A stretch of 64,000 nt of DNA from Chitinophaga sp. LS1 (lineage in GTDB: Bacteria > Bacteroidota > Bacteroidia > Chitinophagales > Chitinophagaceae). The first letter of the stretch is position 1. Each line of letters starts with the position of its first letter. The notes below the pieces were generated by a model. It was not told the DNA's origin. It ran no database searches and saw only the letters and a program-made list of their open reading frames with translations. The stretch spans positions 4,838,501 through 4,902,500 of the forward strand of contig NZ_CP128362.1 in the NCBI RefSeq assembly GCF_034274695.1, read 5' to 3'. Made by a program: the position numbers and the translations under genes. Positions 17,736 through 26,476 of the stretch are shown here, in pieces.

Positions 17736-19946
17736 ATGCAAACCCGTAGTATTACTTGTGTATTGTCTGTTTTCCTGAGCTATGCCACGCTGTCGACAGC
17801 ACAGCAAAAACCAATCACTGGTTATAACAGCAGTGAATCTGCCGCACAGCTACAGTTGGAGACCCGCTTCGACAAACTGCTTTCCGCAGCGGCCATCGGA
17901 GATAACATCAGGACGCTTTCTGCTTACCCACATCATATAGGCTCTGCCCGTGGAAAGGCCGTGGCTGAAGACATTGCTGCCAAATTTAAAAGTTATGGCT
18001 TTGAAACGAACATCGTCTCCTACCAGGTGCTGTTTCCTACGCCAAAAACAAGAGTGCTGGAACTAACCGGTCCCACTCCCTATAAAGCTGTACTAAAAGA
18101 ACCTGCATTGAAAGAGGACGGCACTTCTGCACAGGAGGGACAGTTGCCTACCTACAATGCATGGAGCGCAGACGGCAATGTCAACGGGGAACTCGTATTT
18201 GTTAATTACGGGTTGCCTGAAGATTATGAGTGGCTGGAAAGACAGGGGGTGGATGTAAAAGGCAAGATCGTCATTGCAAAATACGGACATAGCTGGAGAG
18301 GTATCAAACCTAAGGTCGCTTACGAACATGGGGCGATCGGGTGTATCATCTATTCAGATCCGGCGGATGACGGTTATACCCAGGGGGATGTATATCCTAA
18401 GGGTGCCTATAAAAATGAATACGGGGTGCAAAGGGGATCAGTCATGGACATGGTAATTTACCCCGGCGACCCGCTCACACCGGGTACCGGGGCTACGGCG
18501 TCTGCAAAAAGGCTGGATAGAACACAGGCACCAACCATCCTGAAAATACCAGTATTACCCATCAGTTATCACGATGCGCAGCCCTTGCTCAAAAGCCTGG
18601 AAGGCCCTGTAGCACCGGCGGCGTGGAGAGGTACATTGCCCATTACCTACCACATAGGGCCCAGTGTTGGCAAAGTGCACCTGGAACTGGCTTTTGACTG
18701 GAAATTAGTACCTGCATATGATGTGATCGCCAAAATAAAAGGCGCCAAATACCCTGACCAATGGGTGATCAGGGGCAACCACCACGATGCATGGGTGAAC
18801 GGGGCGTCTGACCCAATCAGTGGTATGGCGGCAGAACTGGATGAGGCGAAGGCCATCGGCCAACTTGTAAAAGATGGTTATCAACCTGCACGTACACTGG
18901 TGTACTGTGCCTGGGATGGCGAAGAACCCGGTTTGCTGGGATCTACTGAGTGGGTAGAAGATCATGCGCAGGAGCTGCAACAGAAAGCGGTGGCTTACAT
19001 CAACAGTGATGGCAACGGCCGTGGCTTTTTGTATGCAGGTGGCTCGCATGCCCTGGAACCACTGGTGGCGGATATAGCACAGACAGTGACCGATCCGCAG
19101 ACAAAAGTGAGTATCTATGAACGCAAAAAAGCGGCAGATGTGTTAAAAGCCGGTAATGCCAAAGCGAAGAAAGACCTGCTGCAACAGCAACAGCTTACCC
19201 TGAGTGCACTGGGTTCCGGCTCTGACTATTCCTCCTTCTTACAGCACCTTGGGGTGCCTTCACTGAATATCGGTTTTGGTGGAGAAGATGAAGGGGGGGA
19301 TTACCACTCTATCTTTGATAGCTGGGATCACTATCGTCGTTTCGGTGATCCTGAATTTGCCTACGGCGTAGCGCTGGCACAAACCGCAGGCAGAGCAGCC
19401 TTACGGCTGGCCGATGCACCAGTACTACCTTTCAACTTCAGCAATCTGCAAAAAACCATTGCAGGATATGTAAAGGAACTGGATGCACTGGTGACGACCA
19501 TGAGAGAAAATACGGCTATCGAAAATGAACTGATACGGAACCGCCAGTACGACCTGGCAGCAGATCCGCAGGAAAAGGTAAAGGCGCCGGCTACAAAGGC
19601 GGAGGTACCTTACCTGGATTTCTCTCCATTGCAGAATGCATTGGTGGCGCTGGATACAGCCGCGCACCATGCGAATGTAAAGGCAGCAGGAACAGGGGAT
19701 AAGGCAGCTATCAACCAGGCATTGTATCAGGCGGAGCAACAGCTGTTGGTAGCGAATGGTTTGCCACGGAGAGACTGGTATAAGCACGCTATTTATGCAC
19801 CGGGTTTTTATACCGGGTATGGGGTGAAAACGGTACCGGGTGTGAGAGAGGCGATAGAGCAAAGAGATTGGAAAGAGGCACAGGAACAGATTATCATAGT
19901 AGCAGGTGCGATCAACAAACTGGCAGCTTATTTAGAAAAGATTTAA
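17736..19946 (+). CDS. M28 family peptidase (glutamate carboxypeptidase II-like)
   Basis: Secreted 736-aa zinc aminopeptidase/carboxypeptidase with the transferrin-receptor/GCPII architecture. Signal peptide about 1-22, PA domain insertion (about 150-260), M28 catalytic domain (about 335-545) and a TfR-dimerisation-like helical domain (about 610-735). All co-catalytic zinc ligands are visible: His350 (NHHDAW), Asp359 (GASDP), Glu396/Glu397 (DGEEPG; base plus ligand), Asp425 (NSDGNG) and His524 (DYHSIFD). Enzymes of this group remove terminal residues from peptides in the periplasm or outside the cell. The start follows a good promoter. Element B begins 35 nt after its stop. Confidence 0.92.
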   Translation: MQTRSITCVLSVFLSYATLSTAQQKPITGYNSSESAAQLQLETRFDKLLSAAAIGDNIRTLSAYPHHIGSARGKAVAEDIAAKFKSYGFETNIVSYQVLFPTPKTRVLELTGPTPYKAVLKEPALKEDGTSAQEGQLPTYNAWSADGNVNGELVFVNYGLPEDYEWLERQGVDVKGKIVIAKYGHSWRGIKPKVAYEHGAIGCIIYSDPADDGYTQGDVYPKGAYKNEYGVQRGSVMDMVIYPGDPLTPGTGATASAKRLDRTQAPTILKIPVLPISYHDAQPLLKSLEGPVAPAAWRGTLPITYHIGPSVGKVHLELAFDWKLVPAYDVIAKIKGAKYPDQWVIRGNHHDAWVNGASDPISGMAAELDEAKAIGQLVKDGYQPARTLVYCAWDGEEPGLLGSTEWVEDHAQELQQKAVAYINSDGNGRGFLYAGGSHALEPLVADIAQTVTDPQTKVSIYERKKAADVLKAGNAKAKKDLLQQQQLTLSALGSGSDYSSFLQHLGVPSLNIGFGGEDEGGDYHSIFDSWDHYRRFGDPEFAYGVALAQTAGRAALRLADAPVLPFNFSNLQKTIAGYVKELDALVTTMRENTAIENELIRNRQYDLAADPQEKVKAPATKAEVPYLDFSPLQNALVALDTAAHHANVKAAGTGDKAAINQALYQAEQQLLVANGLPRRDWYKHAIYAPGFYTGYGVKTVPGVREAIEQRDWKEAQEQIIIVAGAINKLAAYLEKI

Positions 19947-19980
19947 AGCCGCTATCGAAAAGATTTCAAGCCGGCCGCTA

Positions 19981-20115
19981 GTTGCAAAAGAAACGAGGGG
20001 TATCATAACTAAATGAAACTCCTGAGAAACGCATCAAATGGAATCTGGCTCCACCAGGTATCCGAATTAAACGAGGGTATATCTAACTTTTGATATGCCC
20101 TCGTTTTTTTGCAAC
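19981..20115 (+). ncRNA. structured intergenic element B (related to the element at 7368-7464)
   Basis: The outer arms 19981-20005 and 20091-20115 pair over about 23 bp with small bulges, enclosing a core that shares 32 of 53 ungapped positions with element A (my count), including CTGAGAA. A second copy of the left-arm sequence, AAACGAGGGTATATC at 20069-20083, can pair instead with 20092-20106, forming a terminator hairpin that ends in a T-run. Two mutually exclusive folds therefore compete for one right arm, the layout of an attenuator or riboswitch-like switch. It lies after the M28 gene and 57 nt before the histidine kinase start. No named RNA family is recognised. Confidence 0.5.
20069..20110 (+). 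terminator. terminator hairpin within element B
   Basis: Stem 20069-20083 / 20092-20106 (one G-T pair) with an 8-nt loop; a run of seven T (20104-20110) overlaps the 3' arm end. It should end M28 transcripts, and perhaps control read-through into the kinase gene. Confidence 0.75.
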
Positions 20116-20171
20116 TTGTATATAATGTGGCACTATATTTACGGGCTTATACACCGCACAACAACGAATGG

Positions 20172-23100
20172 ATGAAAACTAGTTCTACTTTCAGGAGAAA
20201 TTTGCTAATTGGATTCGGCTTATCCTTATTCCTGCTGATCATCAGCTCCGTCGCATCATTTTTCAGTATTAAAAACCTGATGGAAAGTGCTGCAATGGTA
20301 GACCACACCAATCAGGTAATCCAGGGTCTTGAAAACACCATCTCCTACATGAAGGACGGGGAAACAGGACAAAGAGGCTACCTGCTTACAGGCAATGATG
20401 AATTTCTCGATCCTTACAGGGGAGCATACGACAGTGCAATAGCAGGTGTGCAACAGGTAAGGCTACTAACTGTGGATAATCCTCCACAACAAACCTCAAT
20501 AGAACAGTTACGACTCCTCATTATGAGGAGACAGGCACTCCTTCAAAGATCAGTAGAGGCAAAAAAAATGGGCAGGAATATCAGCTATGATACCCTGCAA
20601 AGTGGTCGTATGATCATGGACGATGCCCGTAATATCGTGAAGGTGATGGAAGCCAGGGAAAGATCGCTGTTACTGACACGTACTGATCGTTTGAACCGTG
20701 TGTCCGGCTATACGCCCATCCTAATTGTGATCGCAGCCATTCTGGCCTTGCTGATCACTTCCGTATTTTATGTAAGGGTAAAACGGGATTTCGAACTCCG
20801 TACAGCATTACAGCATGCTTTAGAAGCAAAAGACAGGGAAATCACCCGTCGTATCGATATCATTCAAAATATTGCTGAGAAGATTTCGGCAGGCGACTAT
20901 GCAACCCGAGTGAATGATGAAGAAAAAGATGGCCTGGGCAGTCTGTCTTTCTCGCTTAATAAAATGGCGGCTTCCCTTGAAACCTCTTTCAACCTGCTGA
21001 ACGATAAAGAGTGGCACCAGACCGGGGTAGCAGGACTGAATAATAAAATGGTGGGAGAGAAGACGGTAGAGGTGCTCACTGCACACATTATCGAATTCCT
21101 CGCTGAATATACCCATAGCCAGGTAGGCGCTTTATATATAAACGACTCTAACAGGAGAATGTGGCTCTCCGGTAGCTATGCTTTCGTACCAACGCCAGAT
21201 AGAGCAGAGATCAAATTGGGGCAGGGGCTGGTAGGTCAATGTGCCGCCAGTGCCAAAACGATTTTACTCTCCGATGTGGCGCCTGAAAACATCAGCATCA
21301 GCTATGCTTCCGGCGAAATAAAACCTGCCGGCATCATCGTAGTGCCTATCAATTTCGAAGGCAGAATTAAAGGTGTGATCGAACTGGCCAGCCTGACTCC
21401 GTATACGAAAAATGATATCTCGTTCCTGGAAGAAGTAGGCCACAACATTGGTCTCGCCATCATCACGGCCGAAAACCGCCGTCGTATGCAGGAACTGCTG
21501 GAAGAAACACAGGCACAGTCAGAAGAACTGCAAACCCAACACTCCGAACTCGAAAATATCAATACAGAGCTGGAAGCTCAGGCCCAGAAACTGCAAGCCT
21601 CTGAAGAAGAACTCCGCGTACAGCAGGAGGAACTGCAACAGGCGAACCAGGAACTGGAAGAGCGCTCCCGCATGCTGGAAGATAGAAATCAGGTGATCGT
21701 AGAGCGTAACCTGGAAATCCAGAGAAAGGCAGAGGAACTGGAAGTGAGCACGAAATACAAATCAGAGTTCCTTGCCAATATGAGCCACGAGCTCCGTACC
21801 CCGCTGAACTCCATCCTGCTACTGAGCCGTCTCATGGCTGAAAACAACGAAGGCAACCTGGTAGACGATCAGATAGAATCTGCCCGTGTGATCCAGAGCT
21901 CCGGCAAGGGCTTGCTGAACCTGATCGATGAGATCCTGGATCTCTCCAAGATCGAAGCTGGTAAGATGGACCTTGAAATGGCCAATGTACCGGTACACGA
22001 GATCTGTACAGACATGGAATCCCTGTTTGCACCGATCGCCAGAGAAAAGAACCTCACGTTCAATGTAAACATCCTGGCAGATGCCCCGGCACTGATCGAA
22101 ACGGATAAAATGCGACTGGAACAGATCCTGAAAAATCTGCTCTCCAATGCGCTGAAGTTTACCGCCAAAGGAGGTGTGACCCTGCAGGTGGGCCTGATGC
22201 CTGACCAGCCGGGCTATGTACGTTTTGCAGTGAGAGATACCGGTATCGGTATTCCAAAAGATAAGCAGGTGGTGATTTTCGAAGCCTTCCAGCAGGCAGA
22301 TGGTTCTACCCGCCGCAAGTACGGTGGTACGGGATTGGGTCTTTCCATCAGTCGTGAACTGACGAAGTTACTACATGGTGAACTGAAGCTGGATTCAGAA
22401 CCTGAACATGGCAGTGAATTCATGGTGATCATCCCCATACGTCCACAGGAAATGGAGAAGAATGTGATACCAGAACCTACACAGGAAGAAGCAGAAAAAG
22501 TATGGCAGGAAGCGCAGCAACCTGTTAATAAATACGCTGACTTTATCGCGACTGATATTCCGGAAGAAATACCTGATGACAGAAACGATATTACCGCGAA
22601 TGATAAGATCATCCTCATAGTAGAAGATGATACGAGTTATGCCCGCATATTGCTCGACTTTACCCGTAAGCGTGGGTATAAAGGGATTGTGGCAGTAAGA
22701 GGTGACCAGGGGCTGGAATGGGCATTGAAATACAAACCGGTAGCGATCCTGCTGGACATAGTACTGCCTATACAGAGTGGCTGGCAGGTGATGGATGCCC
22801 TGAAATCTAATCCGGCTACCCGCCATATTCCGGTACACATCGTATCGAGTATGGATGCGAAGCGTGAAAGCTTACAGAAAGGGGCGGTAGACTTTATCAA
22901 TAAGCCACTGGCACTGGAGCAGATGCCACGCATATTCCAGCAACTGGAAGAAGCCCTGAGCAAAGGCCCTAAGAAGGTACTGATAGTAGAAGAGAATCCG
23001 AAACATGCGCAGGCGCTGGCATACTTCCTGGAAAACTTCAGTGTAAGTACAGAAATCACGGGCAATATCAGCAGCAGTATCACCGCCCTGCAAAAGCAGG

Positions 23101-23783
23101 ATGTGAACTGTGTGATCCTGGATATGGGGGTACCAGACCAGCATGCGTACGAAACGCTGGAAACAGTGAAGAATAACCCGGGGCTTGAGAATCTGCCCAT
23201 CATCATCTTCACAGGTAAGAACCTGTCCCGTGCAGAAGAGCAACGCATTCGCCAGTATGCGGACAGTATTGTGATCAAGACGGCGCATTCTTACCAGCGT
23301 ATGCTGGACGAGGTAGCACTGTTCCTTCACCTGGTAGAGGAAAAAGGCGGACAGAAACCCAGCCGTAAGCAACTGGGTAGTTTGAAGGAAGTACTGAATG
23401 GTAAGACGGTGTTGATAGCAGATGATGATGTACGTAATATTTTCTCCCTGACCAAGGCACTGGAACAACATAAAATGAAGATCGTATCGGCGCTGGATGG
23501 TAAAGATGCGATGCAGCAGCTGGAAAATAACGGGGAGGTAGACATTGTGCTGATGGATATGATGATGCCGGAAATGGATGGATATGAAACGATCCGCCAG
23601 ATCCGACAGGTAGCCAGGTATCGCCACTTACCTATACTGGCGGTGACAGCCAAGACGATGGTCGGTGACAGAGAGAAATGTATCCGTGCGGGAGCTTCCG
23701 ATTATATTTCAAAGCCGGTAGATATAGACCAGCTGGTATCCTTATTAAGAGTATGGTTGTACGATAATTCCCGTAACGCTTAA
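20172..23783 (+). CDS. CHASE3-GAF hybrid histidine kinase with three receiver domains
   Basis: Membrane sensor kinase of 1203 aa. Order: TM1 (about 10-32), extracytoplasmic CHASE3 (about 33-170, with DGETGQRGYLLTGN), TM2 (about 183-203), HAMP-like linker, GAF (about 305-450), a long coiled coil (about 455-530), HisKA with His539 in NMSHELRTPLN, HATPase_c (about 640-755, RDTGIGIPKDK and GGTGLGLSIS), then three REC domains near 812-925, 935-1050 and 1075-1195. Each REC keeps its phospho-Asp (LLDIVLP, ILDMGVP, LMDMMMPEMDG). There is no DNA-binding output, so it must relay to another protein, perhaps the receiver encoded next. ATG 20172 is chosen because an upstream TTG-initiated extension would start inside the terminator of element B. 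Confidence 0.93.
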   Translation: MKTSSTFRRNLLIGFGLSLFLLIISSVASFFSIKNLMESAAMVDHTNQVIQGLENTISYMKDGETGQRGYLLTGNDEFLDPYRGAYDSAIAGVQQVRLLTVDNPPQQTSIEQLRLLIMRRQALLQRSVEAKKMGRNISYDTLQSGRMIMDDARNIVKVMEARERSLLLTRTDRLNRVSGYTPILIVIAAILALLITSVFYVRVKRDFELRTALQHALEAKDREITRRIDIIQNIAEKISAGDYATRVNDEEKDGLGSLSFSLNKMAASLETSFNLLNDKEWHQTGVAGLNNKMVGEKTVEVLTAHIIEFLAEYTHSQVGALYINDSNRRMWLSGSYAFVPTPDRAEIKLGQGLVGQCAASAKTILLSDVAPENISISYASGEIKPAGIIVVPINFEGRIKGVIELASLTPYTKNDISFLEEVGHNIGLAIITAENRRRMQELLEETQAQSEELQTQHSELENINTELEAQAQKLQASEEELRVQQEELQQANQELEERSRMLEDRNQVIVERNLEIQRKAEELEVSTKYKSEFLANMSHELRTPLNSILLLSRLMAENNEGNLVDDQIESARVIQSSGKGLLNLIDEILDLSKIEAGKMDLEMANVPVHEICTDMESLFAPIAREKNLTFNVNILADAPALIETDKMRLEQILKNLLSNALKFTAKGGVTLQVGLMPDQPGYVRFAVRDTGIGIPKDKQVVIFEAFQQADGSTRRKYGGTGLGLSISRELTKLLHGELKLDSEPEHGSEFMVIIPIRPQEMEKNVIPEPTQEEAEKVWQEAQQPVNKYADFIATDIPEEIPDDRNDITANDKIILIVEDDTSYARILLDFTRKRGYKGIVAVRGDQGLEWALKYKPVAILLDIVLPIQSGWQVMDALKSNPATRHIPVHIVSSMDAKRESLQKGAVDFINKPLALEQMPRIFQQLEEALSKGPKKVLIVEENPKHAQALAYFLENFSVSTEITGNISSSITALQKQDVNCVILDMGVPDQHAYETLETVKNNPGLENLPIIIFTGKNLSRAEEQRIRQYADSIVIKTAHSYQRMLDEVALFLHLVEEKGGQKPSRKQLGSLKEVLNGKTVLIADDDVRNIFSLTKALEQHKMKIVSALDGKDAMQQLENNGEVDIVLMDMMMPEMDGYETIRQIRQVARYRHLPILAVTAKTMVGDREKCIRAGASDYISKPVDIDQLVSLLRVWLYDNSRNA

Positions 23784-23790
23784 AAGACAC

Positions 23791-24150
23791 ATGAAAAAGA
23801 TCCTGATCATAGACGACGATGCGCGTAACATTTACGCATTGAGACTGGTATTGAAGGCAAGAGGTTTTGAGGTATTAACGGCAGTGGATGCCCCGGCGGG
23901 GATTCAGATCCTAAAAGAAGGTGGAGGAATTAATGTGGTATTGATGGATATGATGATGCCGGAGATGGATGGGTATGAAGCGCTGTCCATTTTGAGGAAT
24001 GACCCGGAACTGGCGGAGGTTCCTGTGATAGCGGTAACGGCACAGGCGATGGTCGGGGATAGAGAAAAGTGTCTGGCGGCAGGCGCGAATGGATATGTGA
24101 GTAAACCGATCGATGTGGATATACTTTTAGAATTATTGGCGCAACAATAA
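23791..24150 (+). CDS. stand-alone response-regulator receiver (CheY-like)
   Basis: A 119-aa single REC domain with the acidic pocket LIIDDDARN, phospho-Asp53 (LMDMMMPEMDG), the conserved Thr (AVTAQ) and Lys (SKPIDVD). No output domain. It begins 7 bp after the hybrid kinase stop and closely resembles the kinase's third receiver (both share DDD.RNI, MDMMMPEMDGYE and MVGDREKC), suggesting duplication and a phosphorelay partnership. Confidence 0.92.
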   Translation: MKKILIIDDDARNIYALRLVLKARGFEVLTAVDAPAGIQILKEGGGINVVLMDMMMPEMDGYEALSILRNDPELAEVPVIAVTAQAMVGDREKCLAAGANGYVSKPIDVDILLELLAQQ

Positions 24151-24164
24151 TGACTTTATTTGAT

Positions 24165-24198
24165 AGCCCTCTGCGAGACCTCGCAGGGGGCTTTTTTA
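24165..24198 (+). terminator. terminator after the kinase/receiver operon
   Basis: Stem 24165-24176 / 24181-24192 with one G-T pair and a 4-nt loop, ending in CTTTTTT. It is 15 bp after the receiver stop. The following 200 bp up to 24404 are AT-rich with no gene and no confident promoter. Confidence 0.8.
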
Positions 24199-24404
24199 TA
24201 CCTGGATAATTTGAACCCCTCCTAAAAAAAACTAAATCGTTTAAGCAATAAAGCGATCTTTGTTCAGTTAATAAATTGTAGGTTTATGCCCGTTTTAATG
24301 GTAAAATCTACATTAATTTACATACCAGAATCAGCCATGGGCGGCTTAAAAAACGTAAAATATACCTGTTAACATGGTATTAACGTCGTGGAGATCAGGG
24401 AAAT

Positions 24405-24926
24405 ATGATATTTACGGTAACAACTGTTAACGATTTCCCAAAATTACGCTGTATGCAGTACATGGATGATTCGGTAATGCTGGCTGCCCTGAAAGGCGGA
24501 GATTTGAAAGCTTATCAGTATTTCTTTATGAAATATTATAAGCCATTGTGCCTGAAAGCCAGAACCATGCTAACGGTGATGGAGGAGGCAGAGCAGCTGG
24601 TGCAGCATGTATTTGTACAGGTATGGGAGGAACAGCTTTATCTTGAAATAGACCACTCTATGGGTGGATATTTATATAAAATGGTTCATAACAGTTGTGT
24701 TAATCTGGTAAAGAAGAGCGATTCCGACGACCGCTTTTCCGCTGATCCCGGCTTATTGATGGTCCGCCACATTGAGTTCCCTTTACCGACACCCTATAGT
24801 GTGCTTAGTTTATCCGGCCCGGAAAAAGACCGGGTAGAGCAGTTTAGAAGAATAATGGAAAACGGTGTCCTTTATGCTAAACAGTTATGCAGAGAAGTAC
24901 TCAGAACACTCAGGCTTCGTAAGTAA
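24405..24926 (+). CDS. ECF-type sigma factor homologue lacking a recognisable region 4
   Basis: A 173-aa protein (153 aa if started at ATG 24453). Residues about 20-100 match ECF sigma region 2: DDSVMLAALKGGDLKAYQ, FFMKYYKPLC, AEQLVQHVFVQVWE, GGYLYKMVHNSCVNLVKK. After this point the usual LPxxxR linker and helix-turn-helix are absent; the rest (LLMVRHIEF, RRIMENGVLYAKQLCREVLRTLRLRK) does not resemble region 4. I found no frameshift that restores it. It sits directly upstream of a FecR and SusC/SusD genes, where a complete ECF sigma factor is expected. It may be a diverged regulator, an accessory sigma protein or a decaying gene. Confidence 0.72.
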   Translation: MIFTVTTVNDFPKLRCMQYMDDSVMLAALKGGDLKAYQYFFMKYYKPLCLKARTMLTVMEEAEQLVQHVFVQVWEEQLYLEIDHSMGGYLYKMVHNSCVNLVKKSDSDDRFSADPGLLMVRHIEFPLPTPYSVLSLSGPEKDRVEQFRRIMENGVLYAKQLCREVLRTLRLRK

Positions 24927-24990
24927 TAAATAATAATGCCAACGAAAAACCTGTCGCCCTCAGTAGGTGGCAATTTTCCTTTTTAGCCCA

Positions 24991-26316
24991 ATGATTCATA
25001 ACGAAGAACATATCTTTCAACTGATACTAGAAAAGTTGAGCGGTGAAATAAGCCAGGAAAATCTCGACTACCTGAATAAGGTGGCCGGGGAGGATCCGAG
25101 TGTGCAACGCTGTCTGGATGAAATGGAAGACGCGCTGAATGCCGCAGGCCCCGGCTTTATGACGGATGTATACAATGAAATGGCGTGGGGAAAGGTGTTG
25201 TCCTTGCTGGATGCAGATCAGATGGATGGACAGCAGCAGGGAAGACACAAGGAGGAAGGACATTTTCAGGAAGAACATTTGCATGGAGAACATGTGCAGG
25301 AAGAACATGTGCAGGAAGAACTGAAGGCCGGAGCACCTTCTTCTTCAGAAATTCCTGCACCTGCTGTCATACCTGAAGAACCAGTAGAACAGGTCCGGAT
25401 TGTTAAAAAATCACCTTCAAAAATATGGCTGGCAGCGGCCAGTTTGCTTGTGCTTGTCCCGGTAGGATTGTTTTTCCTCCTCTCGGCGCAGAAAAATGGA
25501 TCGCCTGCTTCATTTGCCAGTAATTCCCTGAATGAGGGGATGATCAAACTCCTTCTTGAAAACGGGGATACCATCGGTCTGCCTGAAAACAACAGTGCGG
25601 ATATTGCTGCTCAGCAGGTAAAACTGCATCCCGTACCCGGTCAGCTCACTTTTACGCCTACCGGCAATGCCAATGGCTGGAACACCTTGCTGGTTCCTAC
25701 GGGCAGAGACTACAGGGTAGTCCTTGCCGATGGTTCACAGGTACATCTCAACGCATTTTCCCGACTCCGCTTCCCCTTTGCTTTTAATGGCAGTACCCGG
25801 GAAGTCTACCTGGAAGGAGAAGCTTATTTCAATATCGCCCCTGATCCCCTGCATCCTTTTATAGTGCATACGGGTACAATCACTACCAAAGTACTGGGTA
25901 CGGCATTTAATGTGAATGCCTATACAGATAGTATGGTCGTTACCTCCCTGGTACAGGGAAGTGTGAGTACAACCCGTAGTCAGGAAGCTGTTGTGTTGTT
26001 AAAGCCCGGTATGGAGACTGTGTATGCTTCAGGACACTCACAAATTGTGCGTGCATTTGATGAAAATATAACCCTGGGATGGCGCAAAGGAGAATATACT
26101 TATTATAATCAACCATTGAGTTCCATCGATGCAGTGATCCGCCACTGGTATGGTAAAACATTGGTTTTTGAAGATACTACACTGACTACTAAAATGCTCA
26201 CAGGTGTGATAGAGAGAGACCATCCTATCACCGAATTCCTCGACGGTCTGAAAAAAACTTCTGGTATAGCATACCAAATTACAGCAGAGAAGATATATCT
26301 TAGTAGCAATAATTAA
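24991..26316 (+). CDS. FecR family anti-sigma factor with His/Glu-rich repeat
   Basis: Membrane anti-sigma protein of 441 aa, longer than usual. The N-terminal cytoplasmic part (1-80) is followed by five imperfect 5-residue repeats of the H-V-Q-E-E type (about 86-110), a Pro/Glu linker, a transmembrane helix (about 144-168, IWLAAASLLVLVPVGLFFLL), the FecR domain (about 225-330, VLADGSQVHLNAFSRLRFP, GEAYFNIA, VLGTAFNVNAY) and a C-terminal DUF4974-like domain. Start at ATG 24991; an upstream in-frame GTG (24967) would add a hydrophobic tail not usual for FecR. It pairs with the adjacent sigma-like gene and with the STN domain of the SusC that follows. Confidence 0.9.
   Translation: MIHNEEHIFQLILEKLSGEISQENLDYLNKVAGEDPSVQRCLDEMEDALNAAGPGFMTDVYNEMAWGKVLSLLDADQMDGQQQGRHKEEGHFQEEHLHGEHVQEEHVQEELKAGAPSSSEIPAPAVIPEEPVEQVRIVKKSPSKIWLAAASLLVLVPVGLFFLLSAQKNGSPASFASNSLNEGMIKLLLENGDTIGLPENNSADIAAQQVKLHPVPGQLTFTPTGNANGWNTLLVPTGRDYRVVLADGSQVHLNAFSRLRFPFAFNGSTREVYLEGEAYFNIAPDPLHPFIVHTGTITTKVLGTAFNVNAYTDSMVVTSLVQGSVSTTRSQEAVVLLKPGMETVYASGHSQIVRAFDENITLGWRKGEYTYYNQPLSSIDAVIRHWYGKTLVFEDTTLTTKMLTGVIERDHPITEFLDGLKKTSGIAYQITAEKIYLSSNN
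25246..25320 (+). repeat. five tandem 15-bp coding repeats in FecR
   Basis: Five 15-bp units starting at 25246. The last two (CATGTGCAGGAAGAA) are identical; the first three have diverged. They encode HKEEG, HFQEE, HLHGE, HVQEE and HVQEE on the cytoplasmic side of the membrane. Each unit is a multiple of three, so slippage would lengthen or shorten the linker without a frameshift. Confidence 0.9.
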
Positions 26317-26329
26317 GAGGGTGTCTTTC

Positions 26330-26387
26330 ATTGCCGGTAAACGGTTATTCCGCACTGCGGGTATTGCCGTTTTATCCCGGAATGCAA
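26330..26387. other. imperfect hairpin in the FecR-SusC gap
   Basis: CATTGCCGG near 26329 can pair loosely with CCCGGAATG near 26377, and an inner CCGCA/TGCGG stem closes a one-nucleotide centre. No T-run follows. It occupies the same relative place as the hairpin at 1273-1299 in the first sigma/FecR locus. No clear promoter is seen in the remaining gap to 26476. Confidence 0.3.
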
Positions 26388-26476
26388 GCCTTCCTCCGGA
26401 CGAAAGCATTTACGTTGTGATATAAACTCAACCCATTCGATACTTGTCAAAAGTAAGCCAACATTAAAACTCAAGG

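Noticed and set aside
19981..20115. Element B as a MITE or other transposable element
   Set aside because: The terminal repeats pair well but no flanking target-site duplication is seen, and element A has a different closing stem; structured RNA explains both better.
20109..20171. Extended TTG start of the hybrid kinase
   Set aside because: It begins within the T-run of a terminator hairpin and the added residues disrupt the normal N-terminus before TM1.
24927..24990. Lost sigma region 4 by frameshift near the end of the sigma-like gene
   Set aside because: Other frames downstream of about 24700 show no helix-turn-helix motif, so a simple frameshift does not explain its absence.
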